Of a stretch of 64,000 nt of DNA, positions 18,359-26,172 are shown piece after piece. Location: positions 54,466-118,465 of the forward strand of contig CANMDW010000015.1 of the NCBI GenBank assembly GCA_947496705.1, read 5' to 3'. Numbering within the stretch: position 1 is the stretch's first letter; every line of letters begins with the position of its first letter. This DNA comes from an uncultured Aquimarina sp. (GTDB lineage: Bacteria > Bacteroidota > Bacteroidia > Flavobacteriales > Flavobacteriaceae). The notes under the pieces are model-generated. The model saw only the letters and a program-made list of their open reading frames with translations. It was not told where the DNA came from and ran no database searches. A program made the position numbers and the translations under genes.

Positions 18359-18397
18359 ACTGATGCATTGGCCTTTGTTATTCTAAAACTAAAAACT

Positions 18398-18988
18398 ATG
18401 ATCCCATTACTATCAAAAGTAGCAGTAAGGCTTGCGTCAGTAGCAAGAAAAATTGTATTACCAGTAGTAAAACCGAAATCATCAGTAAGAAAAAAGCCGG
18501 TTTTGAAGCATGAACCAAAAAGGTCATTGAATAAAGAGAAGCCACACCCAAAACAGGATGTGATTAAAAGGAAGGTAAGTAAAACGGAAACTAAGAGAAA
18601 GAACATAAAAAAAGAGCTTAGAAAGTATTTTATTGAAGAATTTTTTAAGGGAATTCTAAAAAAAATAAAAACTAATAAACAGGACAAAAAAAAGGAGCGT
18701 AAAGCAGGAAATAAAAAACGAGGTGAAATACTTACATGGGTTTATAAGACACTAAATTTTAAAATAACGTCTGGACTTAGAAATAGTAAGACTAAAAAAA
18801 GTAAGGGTCAAGGTCCAGAATTAAAAGCAACAGAGCATAAGAAAGAACATAAGATGGTGGACTATTGGGATAGATTCGGGACTACATTGAATAAATTAAA
18901 ACCTGGAGCAGAAATAAAACAAAGAATTCCAGAGCAAACAACTTTAAGCAGAAGCAGAAGCTCGTCTATATCTCGAAGATCATCATGA
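18398..18988 (+). CDS. Very basic Arg-Ser-tailed protein (unknown; candidate T4SS substrate)
   Basis: I prefer the ATG at 18398 over the upstream TTG at 18368. The 196-residue protein starts with a short hydrophobic/basic helix (MIPLLSKVAVRLASVARKIV) and is then extremely Lys/Arg-rich, with one better-ordered stretch around EILTWVYKTLNFKITS. It ends LSRSRSSSISRRSS. No domain is recognised. The stop overlaps the next start (ATGA), so it is embedded in the T4SS operon. It could bind nucleic acid, coat peptidoglycan, or be a secreted substrate; the Arg-Ser end is shared with the 1196 protein and with the coupling ATPase. Confidence 0.7.
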   Translation: MIPLLSKVAVRLASVARKIVLPVVKPKSSVRKKPVLKHEPKRSLNKEKPHPKQDVIKRKVSKTETKRKNIKKELRKYFIEEFFKGILKKIKTNKQDKKKERKAGNKKRGEILTWVYKTLNFKITSGLRNSKTKKSKGQGPELKATEHKKEHKMVDYWDRFGTTLNKLKPGAEIKQRIPEQTTLSRSRSSSISRRSS

Positions 18989-19323
18989 AACCATTGGTAA
19001 ACATATTGTCTTTTATACTAATGATTGTTTGTATTGGGTTTTTTGACGTCTTTTCATTAGATCCAAACCTTGATACCAATACATTGTCGATACAACAGGA
19101 TTGCGATGCCGATACAGTATCAACAAAATTGAAAGCTAAACTAAACTTGGGGTTAAACAGTTTACGTCAACATGGGTTTTGGTCTGCAAAGACATCAATA
19201 GATAGTTGTGAACAAAAAGAACTGTCGTTGTTGCTAAAACAAATTGAGAGCAATTTCTATACACACAAGATAGATGCCGGTAGGCTCACTATAGTAAAAG
19301 AATCATTAACCTGTAAAAATTAA
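18985..19323 (+). CDS. Small exported or membrane-anchored protein (unknown)
   Basis: The 112-residue protein has an N-terminal hydrophobic helix (about 7-24) serving as signal peptide or anchor, then a polar domain with three or four cysteines (DCDADT, DSCEQKE, SLTCKN) that could form disulfides in the periplasm. It overlaps the basic protein by 4 bp and precedes the next gene by 6 bp. The context makes it a T4SS accessory of the periplasm. No family recognised. Confidence 0.65.
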   Translation: MKPLVNILSFILMIVCIGFFDVFSLDPNLDTNTLSIQQDCDADTVSTKLKAKLNLGLNSLRQHGFWSAKTSIDSCEQKELSLLLKQIESNFYTHKIDAGRLTIVKESLTCKN

Positions 19324-19329
19324 GAAATC

Positions 19330-19845
19330 ATGAAAAAGGTTTTAATACTTGCTTTTTTGATAAGCGTAACCAAAACAATGGCACAAATACCCATACTGCC
19401 CAGCTATACAGATCCTGGAAATAAGATTGCATTACAAGCAGAAAAACTGGCAGCCAATATTTTGGAAAATGTCAAAAAAAATACCAGGAACGAGTGGGGA
19501 AAAACCTCATTAGCAACAGTGGCAGAAAAAAATGGAACAACAACTTTAGGCAAACCCATACGCTATGTGCATTTTATAAAATATGCCAATATGTGTGATT
19601 ATTACGTAAATGATAAAAAGGAAAAGCTATGCGACGAAAAAGTAGCTTACTTAAGAAATTCTCATGATATAGTTTTTGATTTGTTACATGTAGAGCCCTT
19701 ATTTGAGATGAGAAAAGGAGTTAAAGATCTCATTTGGGAAAAATATGCATCCATTTCTAATATCATCATTAAAGAATTGGAAAAAATTAAACGGGAAATT
19801 GAAAAAGAAGAGAAAAACAAAGAATATCTTAAATATAAAGGATAA
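19330..19845 (+). CDS. Exported helical protein, TraI/VirB5-position member 1
   Basis: The 171-residue protein has a signal peptide ending at TMAQ (about residue 19) and a helical mature part with a long charged C-terminal coiled coil (IIIKELEKIKREIEKEEKNK). The two cysteines (ANMCDYY, EKLCDEK) could pair. The small exported helical proteins that precede traJ in Bacteroides elements include TraI (DUF4141), a VirB5-like pilus-tip protein; this and the next four genes sit in that slot, but I cannot show homology by eye. Confidence 0.65.
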   Translation: MKKVLILAFLISVTKTMAQIPILPSYTDPGNKIALQAEKLAANILENVKKNTRNEWGKTSLATVAEKNGTTTLGKPIRYVHFIKYANMCDYYVNDKKEKLCDEKVAYLRNSHDIVFDLLHVEPLFEMRKGVKDLIWEKYASISNIIIKELEKIKREIEKEEKNKEYLKYKG

Positions 19846-19880
19846 ACACGAGTACTATAACCCAATTAAAAATTGTCATT

Positions 19881-20498
19881 ATGAAACTTCAACAGTTAAT
19901 TATCACAGTGCTCATTGTATGGATGCCTTTCAAAGGTTCTTGTCAATTTGCACAATCAGTAGCGATCCTTGGGCACACCACATTTTGGAATAATGATGTT
20001 CAGACCAACATAAAGCTAGGACTTTTGTTAGCAGAATTAAAGAAGAGAAATGGTACCCATAAAGATATGAACAAATTGATCCAACAACTTATTACGCAAG
20101 AAAAGCAATTACTAAAGAATAAGTATGATAAATCATCACACGATGGTCAAATAGGTTTTTATTTAAAAATTAAAGGAACTATGGCGTTAAAAGCAGCTCA
20201 GGGAATCCTGGCATCAAAGTTTTCTAATGGGAAATACATGACAGAAAATAAAAGGATCTATATGGACCATATGGAATTAGATCAAACGATAATACCTTCT
20301 CTTATTTATTTGGATAAAAAAACGATTACTGCTGCAAATCGCCAGGAAATATACAGGCTGCGTAGCGAAGTTATACGCCAATACTCAAAAAATGATAAAA
20401 AAGTCAGGAATATGATGCGTATACCAGCCGCTGTTTATGTGGTTGAAAATGAGGAAGAATTATTAAAATTGATTAAAGCATTAGAGATCGCCTTATAA
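19881..20498 (+). CDS. Exported helical protein, TraI/VirB5-position member 2
   Basis: The 205-residue precursor has a signal peptide ending near FKGSCQ (about 22) and a helical, Lys-rich mature part. The segment TTFWNNDVQTNIKLGLLLAELKKR resembles the first helix of VirB5-like proteins only loosely. It is 35 bp after member 1 and is followed by a full copy of the 168-bp repeat, which probably inserted in the spacer without breaking a gene. Role in the T4SS periplasmic or pilus-tip assembly is inferred from the neighbours. Confidence 0.6.
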   Translation: MKLQQLIITVLIVWMPFKGSCQFAQSVAILGHTTFWNNDVQTNIKLGLLLAELKKRNGTHKDMNKLIQQLITQEKQLLKNKYDKSSHDGQIGFYLKIKGTMALKAAQGILASKFSNGKYMTENKRIYMDHMELDQTIIPSLIYLDKKTITAANRQEIYRLRSEVIRQYSKNDKKVRNMMRIPAAVYVVENEEELLKLIKALEIAL

Positions 20499-20500
20499 TA

Positions 20501-20668
20501 CTAGTGTGAAGTCAAGCCAAAACCTACGTATCATCCAATGCATCTTTTGCGGCATCCTTTCGTTAAAAAATAATTCCATAGCTATGGCTATGTAATGATT
20601 TTTTGCCTAAGCCTGCCACAAAATCCACGATTGCCTTATACCTCATTTCAGCTTTGACTTCACACTAG
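20501..20668. repeat. 168-bp inverted-repeat element, copy C
   Basis: Starts CTAGTGTGAAGTCAAGCC and ends GCTTTGACTTCACACTAG; the same length as copy A, inserted in the opposite orientation, with an internal CCATAGCTATGG hairpin. Lies in a spacer of the tra operon. Confidence 0.88.
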
Positions 20669-20726
20669 GCTCTTTATCAAAAAACAAGCTTATTAATAGT
20701 GTTGATCATATAAATATTTATAAAAG

Positions 20727-21290
20727 ATGAAAATAATAGTAATACTAGGACTCGTATTGTGTAGCACTACTACCTTAGCTCAAATAGTAAGCGCTCCCAA
20801 CGCACCGGTTACAGATCTGCCGTTAACAATTCTAAGTGGTATGGCTACAGGAGCATATGGCGCTCAGGTAATAGTAGAACACCAACTTGCAGATGCTGTA
20901 AATTCATATGAAAAGATATATAATAAAAGAGCTCAATATTATGTAGGTGCTACTCTAATCATTGAAAAAATTAATGATGCACTCGATGACAGTAGTAAAA
21001 AGCTGTTAACATTAAAGATGGATAATAAAGACCTTCACGAAACAGCATATTATTCTAAGAGGAAAGAGAATAATAAACTATTAGCAGAGGTAGAAGAAAA
21101 CCTTGATATTCTCATAAAAGAGCTAAATCGGCAAGAAAAACAAGTGATTTATGGAGAAAAACTAAACCTGCTTCAAAATACCATGCGCACACTTACCAGG
21201 ATAAATAGAAAACTGGATGTGGTTGAAAAAAACATTCAAGAAAGTGAACACGCAGAGGAAATAATTAAAATGATAATGGGAAACAATTGA
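20727..21290 (+). CDS. Exported helical protein, TraI/VirB5-position member 3
   Basis: A 187-residue precursor with a signal peptide ending STTTLAQ (about 19). The mature protein is almost entirely helical with a short Gly-Ala stretch (ILSGMATGAYGAQVIVE) and a coiled coil in the second half. The first mature residues and overall plan resemble the neighbours at 21345 and 21868. It follows repeat copy C. Likely a periplasmic T4SS component. Confidence 0.62.
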   Translation: MKIIVILGLVLCSTTTLAQIVSAPNAPVTDLPLTILSGMATGAYGAQVIVEHQLADAVNSYEKIYNKRAQYYVGATLIIEKINDALDDSSKKLLTLKMDNKDLHETAYYSKRKENNKLLAEVEENLDILIKELNRQEKQVIYGEKLNLLQNTMRTLTRINRKLDVVEKNIQESEHAEEIIKMIMGNN

Positions 21291-21344
21291 ACTCAAGATG
21301 AGTTCATTAACTAATTCTTTTTTTACTATTAAAATTTGAACTTT

Positions 21345-21881
21345 ATGAAAACACTAATCATAATATACATAAGACGGTCAATACTACCAATGGTGTTGGT
21401 AATAATCCCTTTTATTGGTGCAAACGCACAGTGGCAGGCCACAGGCAATACAACTGATTTCTTATTGCAACCCCTTTATACTGATTTAATTAGCACAAAT
21501 GGAACCATGGCGTTGAATGCTGAATTAAACAAAATAGCTTTAAAACAAATTAAGGAAGTAATTGATGATGAACTGGAACAACTTACCAGGTATAATCGTG
21601 AATATGTAGAACAAGGATCCCGGATTAAAACATTTATAAGAGAAAAAAGCTATGATTTTATTAAAGAAAAATATCCAATTCTAGAGCCTAACGGGAGTTC
21701 AGAGTTTTTAAAAAACTCTCTTATTCGTGCACGGTTTAGATTTAAGTTGGAAAGTGAATACAAAAAAGCCAGGAGTTATTTGGCTTTAGATAACTATATC
21801 AGTGAGGGGGATAGGATACTACTAGTACTATCTTCTTTAGAAAAAGTAATTAAAACCTGTATGGAACATGAAGAATTTTAG
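21345..21881 (+). CDS. Exported helical protein, TraI/VirB5-position member 4
   Basis: The ATG at 21345 is chosen over an in-frame TTG three codons earlier. The 178-residue precursor has an unusually long basic N-region (MKTLIIIYIRRSI) before the signal core and a cleavage-like ANAQ (about 29). The mature part is helical and polar. The stop lies inside the next gene, which starts 14 bp before it ends, so the two are translationally coupled. Confidence 0.62.
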   Translation: MKTLIIIYIRRSILPMVLVIIPFIGANAQWQATGNTTDFLLQPLYTDLISTNGTMALNAELNKIALKQIKEVIDDELEQLTRYNREYVEQGSRIKTFIREKSYDFIKEKYPILEPNGSSEFLKNSLIRARFRFKLESEYKKARSYLALDNYISEGDRILLVLSSLEKVIKTCMEHEEF

Positions 21882-22437
21882 AATAGTATTATTAATAAGC
21901 TCGGGATTATTTGTCTCTTCGTTACAAGCACAGATGTGGTCGGTAATTAATCTGGGGGGAGCGATTGAGAGAGGCTTTATATTTGGTGAATTGGTAAAAG
22001 AACCGATACGCTTAAACAAGAAAATCGATTTGATAAAAAAATTAAAAGCAGTAGAAGAAGATTATAATGATAGAAGAACGGTAAGTGCCAATTTTACATC
22101 TACCCCAATGATGGCAGCCACTACGATGACCATGAAATCTACAGGTGAAATAAGTCAAAAATTAGAAGAAAAAATAGAAAATATAAAAACGGAGCGTTTT
22201 CAATACGGGTTAAAAAGATTAGAATTAAATCTTGCTAACGAAAAGAGATATCTGGACGAGATTCAGCAAGAGTATAAACTTTTAATGTTGGGGTATATAA
22301 ATAGTGGAGGTCCCGGATATAATTATGCTGCTTTTTTAAAAGTTTACATAAGAATCCTGGAGATTAGGCGGAATGTATTAGCCCTGGATAACCTAATAAA
22401 TAATTTGGTTACCCACAATAAAGCTTTTAAACAATAA
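21868..22437 (+). CDS. Exported helical protein, TraI/VirB5-position member 5
   Basis: A 189-residue precursor with signal peptide ending LQAQ (about 22). A Thr/Met-rich stretch (TSTPMMAATTMTMKSTGE) separates two helical regions. It ends 4 bp before traJ starts. In Bacteroides elements traI directly precedes traJ, so among the five this is the best positional counterpart of TraI (VirB5-like). Confidence 0.65.
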   Translation: MKNFRIVLLISSGLFVSSLQAQMWSVINLGGAIERGFIFGELVKEPIRLNKKIDLIKKLKAVEEDYNDRRTVSANFTSTPMMAATTMTMKSTGEISQKLEEKIENIKTERFQYGLKRLELNLANEKRYLDEIQQEYKLLMLGYINSGGPGYNYAAFLKVYIRILEIRRNVLALDNLINNLVTHNKAFKQ

Positions 22438-22441
22438 GACT

Positions 22442-23320
22442 ATGGATTTTTATGCAGCACTTACTCAATTTGAAACTACGTTAGAACCAAAAATTATATC
22501 GTTTGTAGATGCTATTTTACCATCAGTAAGATTGTTTGCAGGAGCTATTATGATCGTATTTGTAGGATACCATGTAATAAAATCATTCCTGGGAGAAAAC
22601 GAAAAACTGGATGTCTCAACGCTGGTACGCCCTTGTTTAACCCTGGCGGCAATAGTACTCTATACACAGTTAGTCGATCTATTAATAGAAAAACCGGCAG
22701 ACATCTTAAATGATATTGTTATTGACGGAGCAAGTAAAGTAGGTGGGGGTGCCCCGGGGAGTATACAAACTCAATTTCGTGATAAAATAACCTACACCCA
22801 GGGTACCGGGGGCGCAGATGGCGGTGGGGTCTATGATATCATCCAGGTTCATCCAATTCTGGAGTTTATGCACCTTATCGTATTCTTTATTGCTTCTGTT
22901 GCCGGTGGGTATATTCTTTTCAGGCAACTCATTGTTAAGTGTATATACCTTATGCTGGGGCCGTTTGTATTGGCCTTTTCACTTATTGTAGGAAACGAAA
23001 AAATATTAGGGAGTTGGTTTCAAGGCTTTATATCGGTGCTTTTATGGCTTCCTATGCTTAGTATCGTACAAACAATCATTATACTACTTCCCATAGAGAC
23101 AACTGAGTTTTCTAATAGTGATATTATATTCTCTATGGCACTGCAGGTAGTGATGGTATTTATAGTATTCAAAGTGCCTCGCTATGCCAATATTTTAGTA
23201 GGTCAAGGTTCAGATATGGGAGCACAGGCAGGAAATACGATTATTGGACAAGTTAAAGGCATACCTTCTGGCTATATCCAGAATAAAATGATGGGAAGAT
23301 CTATGAGAGGTAAAAGGTAA
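22442..23320 (+). CDS. traJ: TraJ-like (VirB6-like) polytopic T4SS protein
   Basis: The 292-residue protein has about six membrane helices (roughly 25-45, 58-80, 140-160, 165-187, 195-218, 228-248) with a Gly-rich loop (AGTG-like TQGTGGADGGGVYD) between helices 2 and 3, as in Bacteroides TraJ and VirB6. It forms part of the inner membrane channel. The C-terminus is basic (KMMGRSMRGKR). It is the last gene of the long tra transcript and is followed by a strong terminator at 23429. Confidence 0.87.
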   Translation: MDFYAALTQFETTLEPKIISFVDAILPSVRLFAGAIMIVFVGYHVIKSFLGENEKLDVSTLVRPCLTLAAIVLYTQLVDLLIEKPADILNDIVIDGASKVGGGAPGSIQTQFRDKITYTQGTGGADGGGVYDIIQVHPILEFMHLIVFFIASVAGGYILFRQLIVKCIYLMLGPFVLAFSLIVGNEKILGSWFQGFISVLLWLPMLSIVQTIIILLPIETTEFSNSDIIFSMALQVVMVFIVFKVPRYANILVGQGSDMGAQAGNTIIGQVKGIPSGYIQNKMMGRSMRGKR

Positions 23321-23428
23321 AGAATATGATATCTTTAATTAGTATAATCAAAGATTAAAGAAAAGCTTAGGTTTGATTTAGAGCTATGTCGATAAAGTTT
23401 ATTTATAGTATTAGCAAGAGAGGTATGT

Positions 23429-23468
23429 AAACAAAAAATAAGGGATGGCCATCCCTTATTTTTTGTTT
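23429..23468 (+). terminator. Bidirectional terminator closing the tra operon
   Basis: A perfect palindrome centred on GGCC: ACAAAAAATAAGGGATGG and its complement. With A- and T-runs on both sides it can terminate in either direction. Confidence 0.88.
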
Positions 23469-24291
23469 ATATATAAATTTTTATATACCTGTTAATGACA
23501 ATTACAATGACTTGTTTGATATAGAGGTCCATTTTGAAGTCACTGCAACTTCACGACAAGCAAATATCTTAGTAGATGAGCTGTTTTTAAATACAGATTT
23601 AGTTTTTGATTCCCTAGAATAAGCTACCATGTACCCACATCTTTTCCAGTAAGTAATTCTAAAGGGAAACAACAAAAGCTCTCCCCTTTTGCGAGGGTTA
23701 CCCGAAGCAATCTAAAAGGGGAGATGAATCCCGAACCTGCCTTGCTGTCAAGCAGGTTTGCTTCGGGAGAAAGAGGTCTACGGCGTAGCCAGCCTGCCTG
23801 CAGCAGGCAGGGTAGAGTTTGCTATACGCAAGACTAAAGTATTCTCCATTGTTTTATCGGGGAGTAGTGTTTAAGCTTTCTTCAAACCCTCCGACTCCAT
23901 CCCTTTCTATGAAAGGGATGGAGCCACCCTGCCCGACGGTGTCAGGCGGGCTCCCTTCAAATCCAAGGGAGGAGCTGTCTGTTCTTTATTATAATTAAAC
24001 TTGTGGGTACACAGTAGCTTGAATAAGGAGAGTAATGTGCTGCAAAAGAGGATTATTCACAACTTTATGTAAAAAAATAAAAGAAATAGTAAAAACAGTG
24101 AGAATGACTATTATTTTGATGAATAATTATATAAAGAATACTATACTATAGAAAGAACCAATGCTTGGATAGATAGTTTTAGATCCCTACTCAATAGATT
24201 TGATGCTATTACTGAAAGCTGGAAAGGATTCAACTTTTTAGCATTCATGGTTATAGGGATTAGAAAATTAAAAAAAAACCAGAAAGTTTAA
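23469..24291 (+). pseudogene. IS5-like transposase remnant interrupted by a 400-bp element
   Basis: Before the inserted element the frame reads NDLFDIEVHFEV and, a little later, DELFLNTDLVFDS (compare the LFLNADAGFDS catalytic-region motif of IS5-family transposases). After it come KNKRNSKNSENDYYFDE, a stop, then ERTNAWIDSFRSLLNRFD and SWKGFNFLAFMVIGIRKLKK, ending at 24289-24291: the classical C-terminus of that family. There are several stops and frame changes and no N-terminal half, so it is dead. It also shows that the tra operon end borders mobile DNA. Confidence 0.75.
23621..24020. mobile_element. 400-bp inverted-repeat element nested in the IS5 remnant
   Basis: Ends are AAGCTACCATGTACCCACA and TGTGGGTACACAGTAGCTT, 19-bp inverted repeats with two mismatches, flanked by GAAT on both sides (23617-23620 and 24021-24024), a plausible 4-bp target duplication. 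The inside is a string of palindromes (CTCCCCTTTT/AAAAGGGGAG, CCCGAAGC/GCTTCGGG, CCTGCCTGCAGCAGGCAGG, CCATCCCTTT/AAAGGGATGG). No coding capacity. Confidence 0.8.
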
Positions 24292-24402
24292 ACCACTTCA
24301 TTATAAAAAAGTTTGAAAGCTTTTGTTTTACTAAACTAAAAATAAAATATTTCGTATTGAATTCCCCCAACAGCTCTACAACAAAATTATTTATTAAAAA
24401 AA

Positions 24403-24431
24403 ATAGGGTATAAGTATTATTAATTGTTTTC
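24403..24431 (+). promoter_or_regulatory. T4SS-regulon bipartite motif upstream of the GNAT-like gene
   Basis: ATAGGGTA, 12 bp, ATTGTTTTC, 47 bp before the start codon. A short palindrome (ATCGAATAGTTCGAT) follows it. This links the gene at 24478 to the T4SS genes despite the intervening terminator and IS remnant. Confidence 0.55.
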
Positions 24432-24477
24432 ATAATAGATCGAATAGTTCGATTAAAAATAATAAAATAATAAAATA

Positions 24478-25803
24478 ATGGCAAATCAAGTAAAACAAGA
24501 AACTTCAGAAAATTATCTTGAGGCAGTTCATGCATTGAAATCCAATCCAAATTTGACATCCAATCATCATGAAGTTTTAGATAACATGATTCTTATGGCG
24601 CAATTTGAGCATGAAAGTAATCAATCACCAATTTATCTTGTTGCTACCGACAAACATGGTGTAACAGGTGTTTTAAAAATGGTGCAAGATCTAAGTTCTA
24701 ACGAATGGACCATTCATGATGTTGTTGGAGTTCCAGGAAAAAAAGCTGGAAGAGATTTGGCTGATATAGCCTTAAACTATACCAGAGAAACTGCAAGATA
24801 TAAGAGAGTATACTTAATTTCACTTAATAAACTCTCTACAGAATTTTGGCAGAAATATAAATTCAAAGCTGATGATAGTAAAAAACTAATAGAAACATCT
24901 CTCCCTATGCATAAGTCTGCTAGTCCATCATCTGGTAATACTTCTGGTAATTCTACTGGTAATTCTACTAATAATTCTTCTGGTAATATTTTTGGTTTTA
25001 AACAGGTTCAAGGGCATTCTGGATCAGAACAGTACGTATACAAGCCATCAGGTTCAGGGACTTATACACCTCCTGTACAAGGGCATCCTGGACCAGAACA
25101 ACAGTACCCACAACAACAGTACGCACACGGTTCACAACAACAGGGAAACGTATCATACGCGAATTATTCTCAACCGGTAGTCGCATCAGGTTCAGGGACT
25201 TATGTGCCTCATGTACAAGGGGATCCTGGACCACAACAACAAGGCTATGATGCATTAGCACAACAAATGGGAGGCTTAGCAGTCGCATCAGGTTCAGGGA
25301 CTTATGTGCCTCCTGTACAAGGGGGGGCTGGATTAGAACAAAAGTACACAGAAAGTTCGATTTACAATTCATCAGATTATAATTCTGGTTTGGCATACAG
25401 TCCACATGATTATTCATCAGGTGTTAATCCTGATATGGCATACGGTTTACCAGGTTCGGAACACTATTCATCAGGTGATACTTCTAATTTGGCATACGGT
25501 CAACATCATTTTGGAAACGTTTCATCAGGAGGTGATACTTCTAATTTGGCATACGGTTTACCAGGTTCGGAACACTATTCACCAGGATATACGACCCAGC
25601 CATCAGTATCAGATATGCATCCGAATACGGCCCAGCCATCAGGATCAAATATGTATGATATGACTCAAGTACAAACATCTACAAGTAGAACCGGATCGCC
25701 AGGTTCATCTGGATATAGGGCAGGATCTTCTTCTGATTCAAAGGATGAAAAGAAAACTAAGAAGAGAGGTAAAGGTAAAGGTCGTCCATCCATGGGTGGT
25801 TAG
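24478..25803 (+). CDS. GNAT-like domain plus long low-complexity tail (candidate T4SS substrate)
   Basis: Residues 1-140 look like a small GCN5-type acetyltransferase fold: HGVTGVLKMVQDLSSNE, then GVPGKKAGRDLADIALNY (in the place of the acetyl-CoA loop) and a final FWQKYKFKA, typical of GNAT ends. Residues 145-441 are low complexity, rich in Ser, Gly, Tyr, Gln and Pro, with repeats of SGSGTYVPPVQG and of SNLAYGLPGSEHYS, and end in KKTKKRGKGKGRPSMGG. There is no signal peptide. The shared motif upstream puts it in the T4SS regulon. A disordered, repeat-rich extension with a basic end suits a translocated protein; an intracellular condensate-type protein is another reading. Confidence 0.75.
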   Translation: MANQVKQETSENYLEAVHALKSNPNLTSNHHEVLDNMILMAQFEHESNQSPIYLVATDKHGVTGVLKMVQDLSSNEWTIHDVVGVPGKKAGRDLADIALNYTRETARYKRVYLISLNKLSTEFWQKYKFKADDSKKLIETSLPMHKSASPSSGNTSGNSTGNSTNNSSGNIFGFKQVQGHSGSEQYVYKPSGSGTYTPPVQGHPGPEQQYPQQQYAHGSQQQGNVSYANYSQPVVASGSGTYVPHVQGDPGPQQQGYDALAQQMGGLAVASGSGTYVPPVQGGAGLEQKYTESSIYNSSDYNSGLAYSPHDYSSGVNPDMAYGLPGSEHYSSGDTSNLAYGQHHFGNVSSGGDTSNLAYGLPGSEHYSPGYTTQPSVSDMHPNTAQPSGSNMYDMTQVQTSTSRTGSPGSSGYRAGSSSDSKDEKKTKKRGKGKGRPSMGG

Positions 25804-25859
25804 AGGAGATACCATTCTTTAGTTAAGAACATAAAGTTTAACGTGTATATTTTTGTAAG

Positions 25860-25900
25860 AATCCCGAGGCATAATAGAGCCTTGGGATTTGCTTTTTGAG
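25860..25900 (+). terminator. Terminator after the GNAT-like gene
   Basis: AATCCCGAGGC and GCCTTGGGATT pair (one G-T) and are followed by TGCTTTTTG. The rest of 25901-26172 has a second T-rich hairpin near 25955-25985 and no gene I credit. Confidence 0.65.
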
Positions 25901-26172
25901 TCAATTTTCCCGAAACGTGGTATACTTTCCGGTGGTGCTATACCCTTCAAAAAGCTTTATCCTTTTTATTTTAAAGGGTTTTTTTACTCCAAATCCGTCA
26001 AACTATTGAAGCTATGTATGGTTATCACACACGTAAAGTAAAAATAGAATTGCTTATTTCTCTAAGCTTTGTAAAGTAATTTTTGCCGTTACAGAAGCTC
26101 GTCAAAAATATATTATTTCCTTAGAGTCACTCTATAATCAATCAAATCAAAAAAGAAGCTTACTAAATTATT

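Noticed and set aside
23640..23990. Array of palindromes that resembles a CRISPR at first sight
   Set aside because: The palindromes differ from each other and there are no regularly spaced identical repeats; they are nested hairpins inside one inverted-repeat element.
1..25900. Idea that the locus is an ordinary conjugative transposon
   Set aside because: Not excluded, but no relaxase, oriT-like nick region, primase, excisionase or integrase could be found on either strand in the window.
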